A DNA stretch of 64,000 nt from Chloroflexota bacterium (GCA_018648325.1 JABGRK010000012.1:132159-196158), one strand, 5' to 3'. Shown: positions 45,901 through 54,481, counted from the stretch's first letter. Notes: a model not told the origin generated them from the sequence alone. Numbers and translations are program-made.

Positions 45901-46353
45901 CAGACCAGGCTTACCAATAATCCTGCCAGCGATCGATCTCCTTCATGGTCATCAGATAGCTCAAAAATAGCGTTTTACTCTGACCGTGATGGCAATGATG
46001 AAATCTACGTGATGAATGCTGATGGCACGGGTCTAATCAATATCACCAGTAATCCGGCTAAGGATTATTTTGCCGCATGGTCGCCGGATGGGGCAAAGAT
46101 CGTTTTCGTTTCGGATCGCGATGGTAATCAAGAAATCTATACTATGAATGTCGACGGCTCCAGCTCGACAAAACTTACCGATTCATCAGGTGTTAATTAT
46201 GCTCCCACGTGGTCATCTGATGGTTCAAAAATCGCATTTGTTGCTGACAACAACGGCAATCTTGAAATATATACAATGAATGCAGATGGTACAGGCCAGA
46301 CCAAGATTACCGATAACTCAACTGATGATCATTATCCAACGTGGGCACCTTAA
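42967..46353 (+). CDS. giant anti-sigma factor with LolA-like, Fn3, BNR-like and PD40 propeller domains (module 3)
   Basis: A 1128-residue membrane protein. Residues 1-40 are zf-HC2 with C3, H29, C33 and C36 (YHLSVCPGC). A helix at ~109-126 crosses the membrane. Residues ~150-310 resemble a LolA/RseB-like lipoprotein-binding fold (LHASVETTGDYYASYEIDYN). Two fibronectin type III-like domains follow at ~338-425 and ~436-525, each with a GLExxTxYHFRVKS motif. Residues ~535-860 hold about seven repeats of SLAFDSNGNPVISY / ARWNGSSWDIETVDS. Six PD40 blades (KIAFYSDRDGNDEIYVMNAD) end the protein. The ATG overlaps sigma 3 by 4 nt. The outer domains probably sense a surface ligand or envelope state (inference). 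Confidence 0.88.
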   Translation: MNCNEIQLKLVSYLDNALPDWEREDIEYHLSVCPGCREELGALANIQAVFHQAFEETAARAYPSTGAWTEFERRMAKPKRRSVPTFGWAKTIFAGLSRTFGKRRLWQKAFAIVLVAAITATLLVTDPFARMSPSGMLASAAETTGSVQTLHASVETTGDYYASYEIDYNSSGQWDLIDNSPQSDSIQYRNVDSMLYYRSSNDSGWLQDDNPHIHQIDETIAQISPTANAVKLTWLSEADNAAEIVVLPDEVISGINCVRYRATYGADENQPIIIDYWIGKSDHLVYKQSYSDAWTTTSDINLYGNFFAQGTVISITSTTTFTAIDRPVTIVVPSSSAIQPLISNISAFDITVIHATIGWTTNVPATSQVEYGETNLYGATTTLDNTLKTSHSVTLAGLEAGTLYHFRVKSENGSGNEAISGDNTFTPTAAIDITEPIISNVSSADITHNSVVISWSTDETATSLIEYGLSDTYGSTTALNTALTTTHGIALTGLESDTIYHYRVKSMDGSDNEAVSGDNSFTTDVGGDSGGEQQPGWNTQTVDFPGGQPSLALDNNGNPAMSYFYHNGNNLRYAHWNGTSWDIETVDSADGAVGVNSSLSFDSNNNPAISYADADNHLKIARWNGLSWEMELVDSDGLVSDHSSLVFDSNGDPGISYYYISSNDLKYAYWDGSNWDVHVIDSGVNTSSSLAFDSNSNPVICYTNQDVHLKFAQWNGLNWDIQVVDTEGEGYPSLAFDSNGNPVISYQDKDRYHLKLARWDGSSWNIETVDSSNPVWAKGLGSISSLAFDINGNPAISYSDITNNNDRIKFAWFNGSSWDIDVLGPSLDTICQSSLAFDSQGRPHVVYHGQDNAMKYAYYNDSNGSGDKIAFASIRDGNWEIYTMDADGTGQTNNTNNPEDDSRPAWSPDGSSIAFTSYRDGNWEIYTMDADGGNPTRITYNTAIDFTPSWSPDGTKIAFYSTRDGNREIYVMNADGTNQTRLTNNPASDRSPSWSSDSSKIAFYSDRDGNDEIYVMNADGTGLINITSNPAKDYFAAWSPDGAKIVFVSDRDGNQEIYTMNVDGSSSTKLTDSSGVNYAPTWSSDGSKIAFVADNNGNLEIYTMNADGTGQTKITDNSTDDHYPTWAP

Positions 46354-46649
46354 TAGGTCGCAATGCATGTTGTCATACCGTGACGTTCGGTCTGTACTCT
46401 AAGTCGGTCCAGCGGTGAAAAACGCTGATGCTGCGCTCTAACATGATCCGAGTTAAGGTTGGAATACCTCCTTACCATTTCCAGCATTGAGTGCCCCAAC
46501 ATCTTCTGTAGCGTAAATATATCACTTCCATTACGCAGGAACTTTTTAGTAAACGTATGTTCGCAAAGATGAGCGTGAAGACGTTTAATTCCTGTCCGTT
46601 CGGCCAATCTCCTGAGCACTAGCTTCATACTGTTCTCTGGCATCTGCAT
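46350..46649 (-). pseudogene. tyrosine recombinase/integrase, C-terminal remnant
   Basis: The 99 residues correspond to the C-terminal catalytic domain of phage-type integrases: RLAERTGIKRLHAHL, then the HTF motif, KFLRNGSDIFTLQKMLGHS and the nucleophile Tyr in MVRRYSNL. The expected FRHTF is CEHTF, so the second catalytic Arg is replaced by Glu, and the N-terminal core-binding domain is absent. It should be inactive. Its stop touches the stop of anti-sigma 3, hinting at an old insertion or excision at this junction. Confidence 0.7.
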
Positions 46650-46815
46650 ATTACGGTGAATTACAAAAAACTTCCTAATTGTCCGGATTTGTGTGGGAGA
46701 GTCAGGCCGGGCGTATAATCGGTCAGTTTTTTGTCAGACACAATGGTCTTTCTGTAACTGCGACGTAAGTTAATCCCACTAGTATGTAACTATAACAAAG
46801 AAAGAGGAGAATACA

Positions 46816-47139
46816 ATGAGTGCAAAAGAAAAACTTTGGGGACCACGTGTTCTGGTAAAAATCGTATATATATCTATAATTTTAAGGATCGGTGGAGCTG
46901 TTTTTGGTGGTTTGGTCGCGTTGCACGCTATTGGGCCTGTCATGGTCTTATCCCCAACTTATATGTGGACCAGCAACTCGCTTACGTGGGGAGGGACGAC
47001 TTTTGATCCTTTCCATTGGTCATGGCTTGTTGTGATAATTGGTATTCCGTTTGCAATTCTATCATGGCGGTTGAGATCCACAACAGCCAGCGTAGGAAGA
47101 TGGTACGGAAGAATGATGCAGGGACTTATTAAAATTTAA
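46816..47139 (+). CDS. small membrane protein of unknown function
   Basis: A 107-residue protein with hydrophobic segments at about 15-45 and 70-85 separated by a Trp/Thr-rich loop (YMWTSNSLTWGGTTFDPFHW). AAAGAGGAG precedes the ATG. I do not recognise a family. It is flanked by a terminator and appears to be a single-gene unit. Confidence 0.6.
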   Translation: MSAKEKLWGPRVLVKIVYISIILRIGGAVFGGLVALHAIGPVMVLSPTYMWTSNSLTWGGTTFDPFHWSWLVVIIGIPFAILSWRLRSTTASVGRWYGRMMQGLIKI

Positions 47140-47178
47140 GCATATTGAAATGGCTTGTATTAAATGAATATCTACCGG

Positions 47179-47211
47179 GGAGGAGATATGTAAAATGGTC
47201 TCCTCCTTTTT
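47179..47211 (+). terminator. intrinsic terminator after the small membrane protein
   Basis: GGAGGAGA and TCTCCTCC form an 8-bp stem with a 12-nt loop, followed by TTTTT. Confidence 0.85.
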
Positions 47212-47212
47212 G

Positions 47213-48136
47213 TTAGCTTTTATTATCAGGTACCACTGTTACGGATACATTTCCCTTTTTATGTCCTGTATCAGCATACCTGTGCGCCTCTACGATCTGT
47301 TCCAACGGATAGGTTTTATCTATGACTGCTTTTAGCTTTCCAGCCTCAATAAGTTCTCTTAGTAAAATTAAATTCTCAGTCTCTTCCTTTGCCACCGTCA
47401 TGGTGGAAAGATAACGTCCGTTTTGCTTGAGCGAGCTTTTGCAGCGTGCGGACGAAATCTTATTTACAGCGTCAAAAATGAAGTCATAAGTCCGGCCGCT
47501 TTTAGTAAAATCTTCTTGTGTATAATCAATTACGTCATCTGCACCCAGAGATTTAACCAACTCCAAATTCGCAGTGCTGCATACCGCAGTAACTTGTGTT
47601 CCAAAATGATACTTGGCAAGCTGTACCGCATAAGTGCCTATAGAACCGGAAGCTCCATAGATCAGAACTTCTTGTCCGCTCTGGATGTTCCCTTTCCTAA
47701 GGATTTGCAATGCTGTATTTCCTCCAACAGGAACTGCAGCAGCTTCTTTAAAGGACATATTGGCCGGTTTTATTGCCATTTGCCTGTCTTGCCGTAGACA
47801 TATGTACTCGGCATAAGCACCTGAGCTCATCCCGGTAGATGCAAAAACCTGGTCACCTTCTTTAAATAACGTTACATCTTTACCTGTTGATTCAATCACA
47901 CCCGCTAACTCATGCCCAAGTATTTTTTTTCTTGGGCCTCTGAAACCAAATAATATACGCATGGGAAGCCAGAACAAGGCAGGGAATGCGAAACCTCGAG
48001 TTTTATAGTCACCTGCTGTCACCGTTGTCGCATATACTTTGATAAGTACTTCATTGTCTTTGGGCACAGGTTTTTCTATCTCTTTGATCAGAAGAACCTC
48101 CGGTGGCCCGTATTTTTCATATATAATCGCTTTCAT
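47213..48136 (-). CDS. zinc-independent quinone oxidoreductase-like MDR protein
   Basis: A 307-residue medium-chain dehydrogenase/reductase. It begins [30 protein letters not shown] follows, then the nucleotide-binding [18 protein letters not shown] and [13 protein letters not shown]. No structural or catalytic zinc Cys cluster is present, which fits the NADPH:quinone reductase branch. The ATG at 48136 follows AGGAGAC; the longer frame to 48277 crosses the promoter and is rejected. The substrate is unknown. Confidence 0.85.
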   Translation of the reverse strand: MKAIIYEKYGPPEVLLIKEIEKPVPKDNEVLIKVYATTVTAGDYKTRGFAFPALFWLPMRILFGFRGPRKKILGHELAGVIESTGKDVTLFKEGDQVFASTGMSSGAYAEYICLRQDRQMAIKPANMSFKEAAAVPVGGNTALQILRKGNIQSGQEVLIYGASGSIGTYAVQLAKYHFGTQVTAVCSTANLELVKSLGADDVIDYTQEDFTKSGRTYDFIFDAVNKISSARCKSSLKQNGRYLSTMTVAKEETENLILLRELIEAGKLKAVIDKTYPLEQIVEAHRYADTGHKKGNVSVTVVPDNKS

Positions 48137-48185
48137 GGGATGTCTCCTGATTTGTTTTGTTGGGTTAATTTGCAGTAATGGCATC

Positions 48186-48214
48186 ATTCTAGATATGAAT
48201 TGAGTCCATGTCAA
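48186..48214 (-). promoter_or_regulatory. promoter of the quinone oxidoreductase-like gene
   Basis: On the minus strand TTGACA (48214..48209) and TAGAAT (48191..48186) are 17 bp apart, about 50 bp before the ATG. Confidence 0.65.
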
Positions 48215-48231
48215 TGAATCAAAATGCTTTA

Positions 48232-48253
48232 GCGTATAACGTGTGCTATACGC
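48232..48253. promoter_or_regulatory. inverted repeat upstream of the quinone oxidoreductase promoter
   Basis: GCGTATA and TATACGC form a perfect 7-bp inverted repeat with an 8-nt centre, 18 bp upstream of the -35 box on the minus strand. It is a plausible regulator binding site. The rest of the ~360-bp gap to the ABC ATPase gene shows no gene. Confidence 0.4.
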
Positions 48254-48495
48254 GATGTTGACGAGAGCGATTTTCAAATAAAAAAGTAGGTTATAAAAGA
48301 GGTGGCCTACTAGTATTAAAAGTCCTATCAGTTTATCTACCCATCATCGTACCACCACTCTTTCCATCCCAATGGCATTCAGCAGAACAGATGTCATTCC
48401 CTACCGAAAATTTCAGCAACGATATTGACTGGCATATGTTGCCGTGTGATAATGCTTATCAATTAATATCAAGAATGCAGAACAAGGAGAATTCA

Positions 48496-49194
48496 ATGGA
48501 AGAAGCAATTATCAAAGCGACTGGTGTCCATAAGACCTATGACACGGGCAAGCTGACGGTGAATGCCCTGAAGGGGGTTGACCTGAGCATACAGCGAGGT
48601 GAGATGGTGGCTGTTATGGGTCCATCCGGATGTGGCAAAACAACATTACTCAATGTCCTGTCCGGGATAGATGATGTCACGCAAGGTCAGGTGGTCATCG
48701 ATAATTCATTTATTGATCAAATGCCGGATAAGGCGTGCACACGCTACCGGGCCGAGAAGATGGGATTTGTGTTTCAGGCCTACAACTTATTGCCTGTCCT
48801 CAGCGCCGTAGAGAACGTGGAACTTTCTCTTCTGGTGGTTGGGGTGAAGCCGGGTGATGCCCGGCGACAGGCGCAGGAGGCCCTTGCACTGGTGGGACTG
48901 GCCGGTGAAGAACACAAGCGTCCCATGGAGATGTCAGGTGGACAGCAGCAGCGGGTGGCTATTGCCCGGGCGCTGGTGAACAACCCCGCCATAGTGTGGG
49001 CCGATGAACCCACGGGCAATCTGGATAGTGAAACATCAGTTGAGGTTATGGACCTGTTGCGTCGGTTGAACAAGGAGAAATTGCAGACCTTCGTCATTGT
49101 TACTCATGATATTGCTGTCGGGCGCAGGGGAGATCGGATAATACGCATGGCGGATGGTGGAATCGTGGAGGACCTCTACTTGGGTGATGGATAA
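48496..49194 (+). CDS. ABC transporter ATP-binding protein (MacB/LolD type)
   Basis: A 233-residue ATPase. Walker A is GPSGCGKTT, the Q-loop [19 protein letters not shown], the signature [14 protein letters not shown], Walker [13 protein letters not shown], and the switch His is in VIVTHD. This subfamily drives MacB/FtsX-type permeases that export peptides, lipids or lipoproteins. AAGGAGA precedes the ATG at 48496. The upstream in-frame extension to 48391 lacks support. The permease gene follows after one small gene. Confidence 0.92.
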   Translation: MEEAIIKATGVHKTYDTGKLTVNALKGVDLSIQRGEMVAVMGPSGCGKTTLLNVLSGIDDVTQGQVVIDNSFIDQMPDKACTRYRAEKMGFVFQAYNLLPVLSAVENVELSLLVVGVKPGDARRQAQEALALVGLAGEEHKRPMEMSGGQQQRVAIARALVNNPAIVWADEPTGNLDSETSVEVMDLLRRLNKEKLQTFVIVTHDIAVGRRGDRIIRMADGGIVEDLYLGDG

Positions 49195-49244
49195 GCTATG
49201 CCTTGGTTAGTGTTAGGTAAAACAAGCGCTGTAAGGAGGAAAAC

Positions 49245-49559
49245 ATGTTTTCAAGGATAACTTTATTTGAAATAGATGTACTTAGAATTAGCGTAGACGC
49301 TGCGCTTAAGCAGTTCAAAGAGTTGATTGCGCCTGAAATGCGAAAACAGGGTGGATATGAGGGTGCCTATGTTATGACTACTCCGGATGGAAAGGGGCTT
49401 GTTATGACGCTGTGGGCGAGCAAGGAAGCAGCGGTGGCCAGCGAAGAGAGTGGATATTATGATGCGCAGATCGCCAAGTTCGTATCTCTGTTTCGCGCAC
49501 CTGCCGGGCGTGATCATTACGAGGTGATCCTTGCTGATCCCCCTAAGGCGGGCGTGTAG
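49245..49559 (+). CDS. small ABM-like (dimeric alpha/beta barrel) protein
   Basis: A 104-residue protein with the alternating pattern of the antibiotic biosynthesis monooxygenase-like fold: EMRKQGGYEGAYVMTTPDGK, GLVMTLWASKEAAVASEESG. Such proteins are dimeric barrels, sometimes monooxygenases or heme/ligand binders, and often have no enzyme activity. AAGGAGG precedes the ATG. It lies between the ABC ATPase and permease genes on the same strand. Confidence 0.55.
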   Translation: MFSRITLFEIDVLRISVDAALKQFKELIAPEMRKQGGYEGAYVMTTPDGKGLVMTLWASKEAAVASEESGYYDAQIAKFVSLFRAPAGRDHYEVILADPPKAGV

Positions 49560-49646
49560 TATCTTTTATCACTGACTTGAGACGTTTTGGCTATGCGGGA
49601 GCGTGGCTAATTACAAATAGGAACTAGAAAGCAGGAAAGAGCAGTC

Positions 49647-52646
49647 ATGGAAAAGTTATTTGGTATACCTATGAATCAACTTATGGTGGCCCTACTTATC
49701 ATATTCGGCGTGGGGATCGCTGTAATGGCGCTAATTGCCTTGCGCAATCGGGTATTACTTAAAATGGCGGTACGTAATATCCCCCGGCGCCGGACGCAAA
49801 CGATTCTTGTAGTGCTGGGTCTAATGATGGCTTCTCTTCTCTTTTCCGCTTCTTTCAGTACCGGAGACACATTGACGCATTCCATTCGACTCGAGGCTTT
49901 GGCCGAGATCGGAGAAGTGGATGTAATAGTACAAACAGAGGGACAGGACGTGTCCAACCAGGATTTTGATCCCACTCAGGACTTCTCTGAAAAGCCGAGC
50001 TACTTCGCCCAAACCTATTTTGAGACGGTCCGCGAGCGCTTGTCCAGCGTTCCAGAGGTAGAAGGCGTGGCCCCACTCATCAGTGAGGTTGCCCCGGTTT
50101 TAGCACCAACCACTCGACTGAGCGAACCCCAGATCGACATTCTCGGTTATGCCCAGGAGTGGATGGATGGGTTTGACCGACTGGTTGATAGCGAGGGTAA
50201 TACCCTCTCTGTGAGCGGCCTTACCGCAGGTCAGGTGTATGTGAGCAGTGAGATCTCCCAGAAGCTGGAAGTGGGCTCAGGGGACACGATCATGGTGTTC
50301 TTAGGCCCCCTGCCCACCGACTTAGAAGTGGTTGGCGTGTACGAGAAGGGAGCCAATCCAGCCGGTAAGCTTTCGCTGGTCATGCCCTTATCCGATCTCC
50401 AGACACTAACGGGAACCGAGGGCATGATAGACTCAATCATTATCACAAACAAAGGAGATGTTCTTCAGGGTTCCAGGCACACCGATGTGGTGCTTTCCAG
50501 TCTTGCACCACTGATGGAAGGGAATGATCTGGAGGCCGTCCCGGTCAAGAGGGATGCCATTGATGTAGCCAACGAGGCAGGAAGCATCTTCTCCACTATA
50601 TTCCTTATATTCGGGCAGTTCTCTATTGCAGCGGGCATTCTTCTTATCTTTCTCATCTTTGTCATGCTGGCCGCAGAACGGAAACGCGAACTGGGCATCG
50701 CCCGGGCTGTGGGCATGCAGCGGAACCACGTGGTTCGCCTGTTTGCCTTTGAGGGAGCAGTCTACTCTCTCATTGCTGCCGCCGTCGGTGCTTTGTTGGG
50801 GGTAGCAGTGGCATGGATAATGGTGCGCATCATCGGGATCGCTTTTGGCCAGATGGACTTGAACCTTACCTTTGCGTTGAACTGGCGGAGCGTGATCATA
50901 GCCTACACTCTGGGGATGGCCATCACGTTTGCCGTAGTCCTTATCTCGTCCTGGCGGGTGAGTCGCCTCAACATAGTGCGGGCCATCAGGGATATCCCTG
51001 AACCCAGCATTAGTAGCAAGACGATGAAAGGGCTGCTTTTAGCTGTTATGGTGCCGGTGCTAGGACTTATGTTGACCGTTGTGGGTGTTCAGGGTGACCA
51101 GATGACTGCTTTCTTGCTGGGAGTATCACTTGTGATCATTGGCCTGCCACTGCTGGCCAGACGCTTTGGTCTGCCGGACCGGGCAGTCTTTACCCTGGCC
51201 GGTCTGGGACTGGTAGTGTTGTGGCTTCTTCCTACTGATGTCCGGAGCTCCATTCTTCCGGATGCGCAGGAGGGAATGGAGTTGTTTTTCCTCTCCGGCA
51301 TCATGATTATCCTGGGAGCGGTGTGGACTGTTATATACAATTCAGACCTGCTGCTGGCGGCCATAGTGCGCGTTTTCGGGCGCATTCGCGGCCTGCCTCC
51401 GGTGCTAAAAACCGCGGTATCTTATCCCATGAAGAACCGGTTTCGTACCGGCATGACTCTGGCCATGTTCTCACTGGTGGTTTTCACGATCATGGTGATA
51501 TCATTTTTCTCCCACTCCATGTCCATAATGTTTGAGGACACTGAGCGGCTTTCCGGAGGCTTCCACATTCGAGCTAACACCAGTTACGCAAACCCTATTG
51601 CCGATATTCAGACTGCCATTGATGAAACTGACGATCTGGTTCTGAATGACTTCCAGACTATTGGCAGCTTTGCCGGTGCCAGGGTGAAGGTGAATCAGGA
51701 AGGAACGGACCAGAAACTGTCTGACTTCTACATTCAGGGGGTAAACACAGACTATACTGATAATGTAACTTACGATTTTGCTATGATGGCGCAGGGCTAC
51801 GACTCGCCCCGCCAGGTATGGCAGGCCCTTCAGGATGAGTCCGGGGCAGTAGTTGTTTCCTCCATGCTGGTACCCGTTGAGGGCAACTTGGGCGTTGATC
51901 CGGATGCTTTCCGACTGGAGGGTTTCCGGTTAACTGATGGAACTATGCCGGAGATCTACATTCAGGTGTATGATCCTATCACAGAGAATGAGCAAAGGCT
52001 GCGGGTTATCGGGGTGCTGGATCAATCAGCCTTCTATACCGGGGGCGGAATGATTACTTCCCAGGAGAATGTGAATACTCTGCGTTCACAGGTGGTGCTG
52101 CCCCAGTCTTATATGTTCTGGCTCAAGGATAGCCTGGACGCTGAAGCGACGGCCAAGGCATTGGAATCACACTTCCTGGAAAATGGTATGCAGACAGAGG
52201 TGATGGCGGATGAAATTCGCCAGAATGCCAGTGCGACCGGGATGATGTTTAACCTGTTCCAGGGTTTCATGGGTCTGGGCCTGGTGGTTGGCGTTGCTGC
52301 TTTGGGAGTTATCGCTGCGCGCTCTGTGGTAGAACGTCGCCAGCAGATCGGAGTGCTTAGGGCTCTGGGTTTCCAGAAGAGTATGGTGCAGCTCTCCTTC
52401 CTGCTGGAGTCGTCTTTTATTGCCCTGCTGGGCATCGTTCTTGGCATCGCCCTTGGTTCCGGCCTATCTTATAATCTCATTGCTGAGATGAGCAGCGGGG
52501 GATTTGAGGGTATGACCTACCAGGTGCCCTGGCTTAACATCGTGGTAGTTGCAATCATCGCTTACGGCGCTTCGCTGCTAACCACCTATCTGCCGGCACG
52601 GCAGGCGTCCAAAGTATATCCGGCAAAAGCACTACGCTATGAATAG
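49647..52646 (+). CDS. FtsX/MacB-type ABC transporter permease
   Basis: A 999-residue permease. It has an N-terminal helix at ~10-30, a MacB-like periplasmic domain at ~45-300, and an FtsX helix block at ~310-440 with ERKRELGIARAVGMQRNHV. A hydrophobic linker follows, then a second external domain at ~620-850 and a second FtsX block at ~870-999 with ERRQQIGVLRALGFQKSMV. This is the duplicated type common in Gram-positives and Chloroflexota. It works with the ATPase encoded upstream. The substrate is unknown. Confidence 0.9.
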   Translation: MEKLFGIPMNQLMVALLIIFGVGIAVMALIALRNRVLLKMAVRNIPRRRTQTILVVLGLMMASLLFSASFSTGDTLTHSIRLEALAEIGEVDVIVQTEGQDVSNQDFDPTQDFSEKPSYFAQTYFETVRERLSSVPEVEGVAPLISEVAPVLAPTTRLSEPQIDILGYAQEWMDGFDRLVDSEGNTLSVSGLTAGQVYVSSEISQKLEVGSGDTIMVFLGPLPTDLEVVGVYEKGANPAGKLSLVMPLSDLQTLTGTEGMIDSIIITNKGDVLQGSRHTDVVLSSLAPLMEGNDLEAVPVKRDAIDVANEAGSIFSTIFLIFGQFSIAAGILLIFLIFVMLAAERKRELGIARAVGMQRNHVVRLFAFEGAVYSLIAAAVGALLGVAVAWIMVRIIGIAFGQMDLNLTFALNWRSVIIAYTLGMAITFAVVLISSWRVSRLNIVRAIRDIPEPSISSKTMKGLLLAVMVPVLGLMLTVVGVQGDQMTAFLLGVSLVIIGLPLLARRFGLPDRAVFTLAGLGLVVLWLLPTDVRSSILPDAQEGMELFFLSGIMIILGAVWTVIYNSDLLLAAIVRVFGRIRGLPPVLKTAVSYPMKNRFRTGMTLAMFSLVVFTIMVISFFSHSMSIMFEDTERLSGGFHIRANTSYANPIADIQTAIDETDDLVLNDFQTIGSFAGARVKVNQEGTDQKLSDFYIQGVNTDYTDNVTYDFAMMAQGYDSPRQVWQALQDESGAVVVSSMLVPVEGNLGVDPDAFRLEGFRLTDGTMPEIYIQVYDPITENEQRLRVIGVLDQSAFYTGGGMITSQENVNTLRSQVVLPQSYMFWLKDSLDAEATAKALESHFLENGMQTEVMADEIRQNASATGMMFNLFQGFMGLGLVVGVAALGVIAARSVVERRQQIGVLRALGFQKSMVQLSFLLESSFIALLGIVLGIALGSGLSYNLIAEMSSGGFEGMTYQVPWLNIVVVAIIAYGASLLTTYLPARQASKVYPAKALRYE

Positions 52647-52715
52647 CAGGTGTGGCTAAACAATTTATTAGAATAAGAAAACCAGCGAATGATTAACATG
52701 TGGATGGAGAAACCT

Positions 52716-53504
52716 ATGAAAAAGCTGATGCTATCAATATTCGCAACAACGGCAATAGGAGCACTTTCCCTTTCCCTGTTGATTACGGGATGTATGAGTA
52801 CTGCGATTTCGGGTTCGGGGAATCTGATAACCGAGCAGGAGGATTATACCGATTTTACCCAGGTCGAAATAAACTCTGCCTTTGAGTATACGATCACTCA
52901 ATCAGATACCTTCAGCATAGGCATAACTGCAGACGATAATGTAATGCCGTATGTAAACGTTACTAAAGTCGGTAATAGAGTTAAGGTTGCTTTGGACAAT
53001 GTGAGCTTAAGAAATGCGCATTATGAGGCTAATATAACTATGCCGACACTTTCCGGGGTACTAATCGATAGCGCATCACGTGGATCGATCAGTGGTTTTG
53101 ATTCAACAGGCGCTTTATCGCTAACAGTTACCAGTGCCAGCCGACTGACTCTGGTTGATATAACTGCTGGAGCCATCACCGCAAACGTTAATAGTGCTAG
53201 CACCGTTACCGGCACGTTGAATGCATCCAGCTTGAATCTGAATGCTTCGGGAGCAAGCACCGTACAAATTACAGGCTCGGCAACTGAGGCAGACTTGACC
53301 GTGGGCGGTGCCAGCAAAGCATTGCTTGTCGGTTTTCCCATTGGCAACGTTGATGTAACCGTTGATGGTGCCAGCAAGGCTACGTTGAATGTTAGTGGTA
53401 CGCTTGATATTAACGCTGATGGTGCATCTACAGTGCAATACACGGGAGGTCCAACGATTGGCACACTTAATGTGGGAGGGGCTTCTACGGTCAGCGCTCT
53501 TTAA
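52716..53504 (+). CDS. GIN-domain (DUF2807) lipoprotein
   Basis: A 262-residue secreted protein. The N-terminus MKKLMLSIFATTAIGALSLS leads to a lipobox LITGC near residue 26. The rest is a head GIN/DUF2807 beta-solenoid: GSGNLITEQEDYTDFTQVEI, then repeated GAS(K/T) and NVGGAST turns. Function is unknown for the family. ATG 52716 (after GGAG) gives a clean signal peptide, so it is preferred to 52689. It is the last gene of the ABC operon and probably an export-associated surface protein. Confidence 0.8.
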   Translation: MKKLMLSIFATTAIGALSLSLLITGCMSTAISGSGNLITEQEDYTDFTQVEINSAFEYTITQSDTFSIGITADDNVMPYVNVTKVGNRVKVALDNVSLRNAHYEANITMPTLSGVLIDSASRGSISGFDSTGALSLTVTSASRLTLVDITAGAITANVNSASTVTGTLNASSLNLNASGASTVQITGSATEADLTVGGASKALLVGFPIGNVDVTVDGASKATLNVSGTLDINADGASTVQYTGGPTIGTLNVGGASTVSAL

Positions 53505-53536
53505 CTGCTATCATTAAGTAAATAATGTCTATAATA

Positions 53537-53561
53537 AAAAGCGCATCATTGATGCGCTTTT
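53537..53561. terminator. bidirectional intrinsic terminator
   Basis: AAAAGCGCATC and GATGCGCTTTT form an 11-bp stem with an ATT loop and T-rich flanks on both strands. It ends the ABC/GIN operon. Confidence 0.9.
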
Positions 53562-53647
53562 CTATTTGTATATAATACGTTGGCAAATATCAACACTATA
53601 CCAGTTCTAGTTTTTAATAAGGATTAGCAGTGATCTAGCTTTCTTGT

Positions 53648-53653
53648 TATAAT
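53648..53653 (+). promoter_or_regulatory. -10 element close to the alpha/beta hydrolase start
   Basis: TATAAT lies 12 bp before the ATG and no Shine-Dalgarno sequence is present between them, so the transcript may be leaderless. No clear -35 box was found. Confidence 0.4.
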
Positions 53654-53665
53654 CACTTATAGCTT

Positions 53666-54481
53666 ATGAGAATAAATGTAAATGGAATCTTAATTAATTA
53701 CGAGGTGCAGGGTAGCGGTCCTTGGCTTACCCTGATTCATGGTTCTGGTAATAGTTTAGACGTTTGGACACAGCAAGTAGCGGCTTTGTCCATGCATTTT
53801 AGTGTACTTACTTTCGATATTCGCGGGCATGGACAGAGTGATTTGGGCACAGAGTCGGCAACTGCAGATATGCTCACTGAAGATCTGCACGCTCTGTTTG
53901 AAGCGCTTGGTATCTCAAGCAGTACAGTGCTCGGGCATTCTATGGGTGCAGAAATAGCAATCAGGTTGTATTTGAAGTATTCACATATGGTAGATAATTT
54001 AATCCTGTGCAATAGTACTATGGGAGCATTGCTTAGTGATCAAGAGCTAATGCAATACAGGATGAAGCGGGATGAAGAGCGGATTGATGATCCTGATCAC
54101 GGTCATGATCCTGATAGCAGGATTGCGCGCTATTTCTCTATTGGGCTTATGCAGCGCAAACCAGAGGTTATAGAACGATACAAGGAAATACTAGCTATTA
54201 ATAGGAACCAAAAGTCATCGCAGCAACGTGGGCATCAGGGCTCAATGGTTGGAGAACTGATAAATGCGCCTGCAGGTGAATTCCGCCAAGTTTCCTGTCC
54301 TACGCTGGTAATATTAGGTCTCAATGATATTATCGTAAGACCATCGGCAGTAGAGCCGGTTGAGAAGTACTTTAGTAACATGCATGTGGAGATAATACCT
54401 ACCGGGCACTTTTCTTATTTGGAACTACCCAAGGAGTTTAGTCGGCTTGTACAAAACTTTGTTTTAAGTAAAGGTATATAG
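53666..54481 (+). CDS. alpha/beta fold hydrolase
   Basis: A complete 271-residue hydrolase. The oxyanion strand is WLTLIHGSGNSLDVW, the nucleophile Ser is in VLGHSMGAEIAIRLYLKY, the acid is in VILGLNDIIVRPSA, and the catalytic His is in IPTGHFSYLELPKEF. The cap contains an acidic-His stretch (DDPDHGHDPDS). The substrate is unknown. It may be translated from a very short leader. Confidence 0.85.
   Translation: MRINVNGILINYEVQGSGPWLTLIHGSGNSLDVWTQQVAALSMHFSVLTFDIRGHGQSDLGTESATADMLTEDLHALFEALGISSSTVLGHSMGAEIAIRLYLKYSHMVDNLILCNSTMGALLSDQELMQYRMKRDEERIDDPDHGHDPDSRIARYFSIGLMQRKPEVIERYKEILAINRNQKSSQQRGHQGSMVGELINAPAGEFRQVSCPTLVILGLNDIIVRPSAVEPVEKYFSNMHVEIIPTGHFSYLELPKEFSRLVQNFVLSKGI

Noticed and set aside
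48137..48277. N-terminal extension of the quinone oxidoreductase
   Set aside because: It crosses a good promoter and lacks similarity; ATG 48136 has a ribosome binding site and matches the family start.
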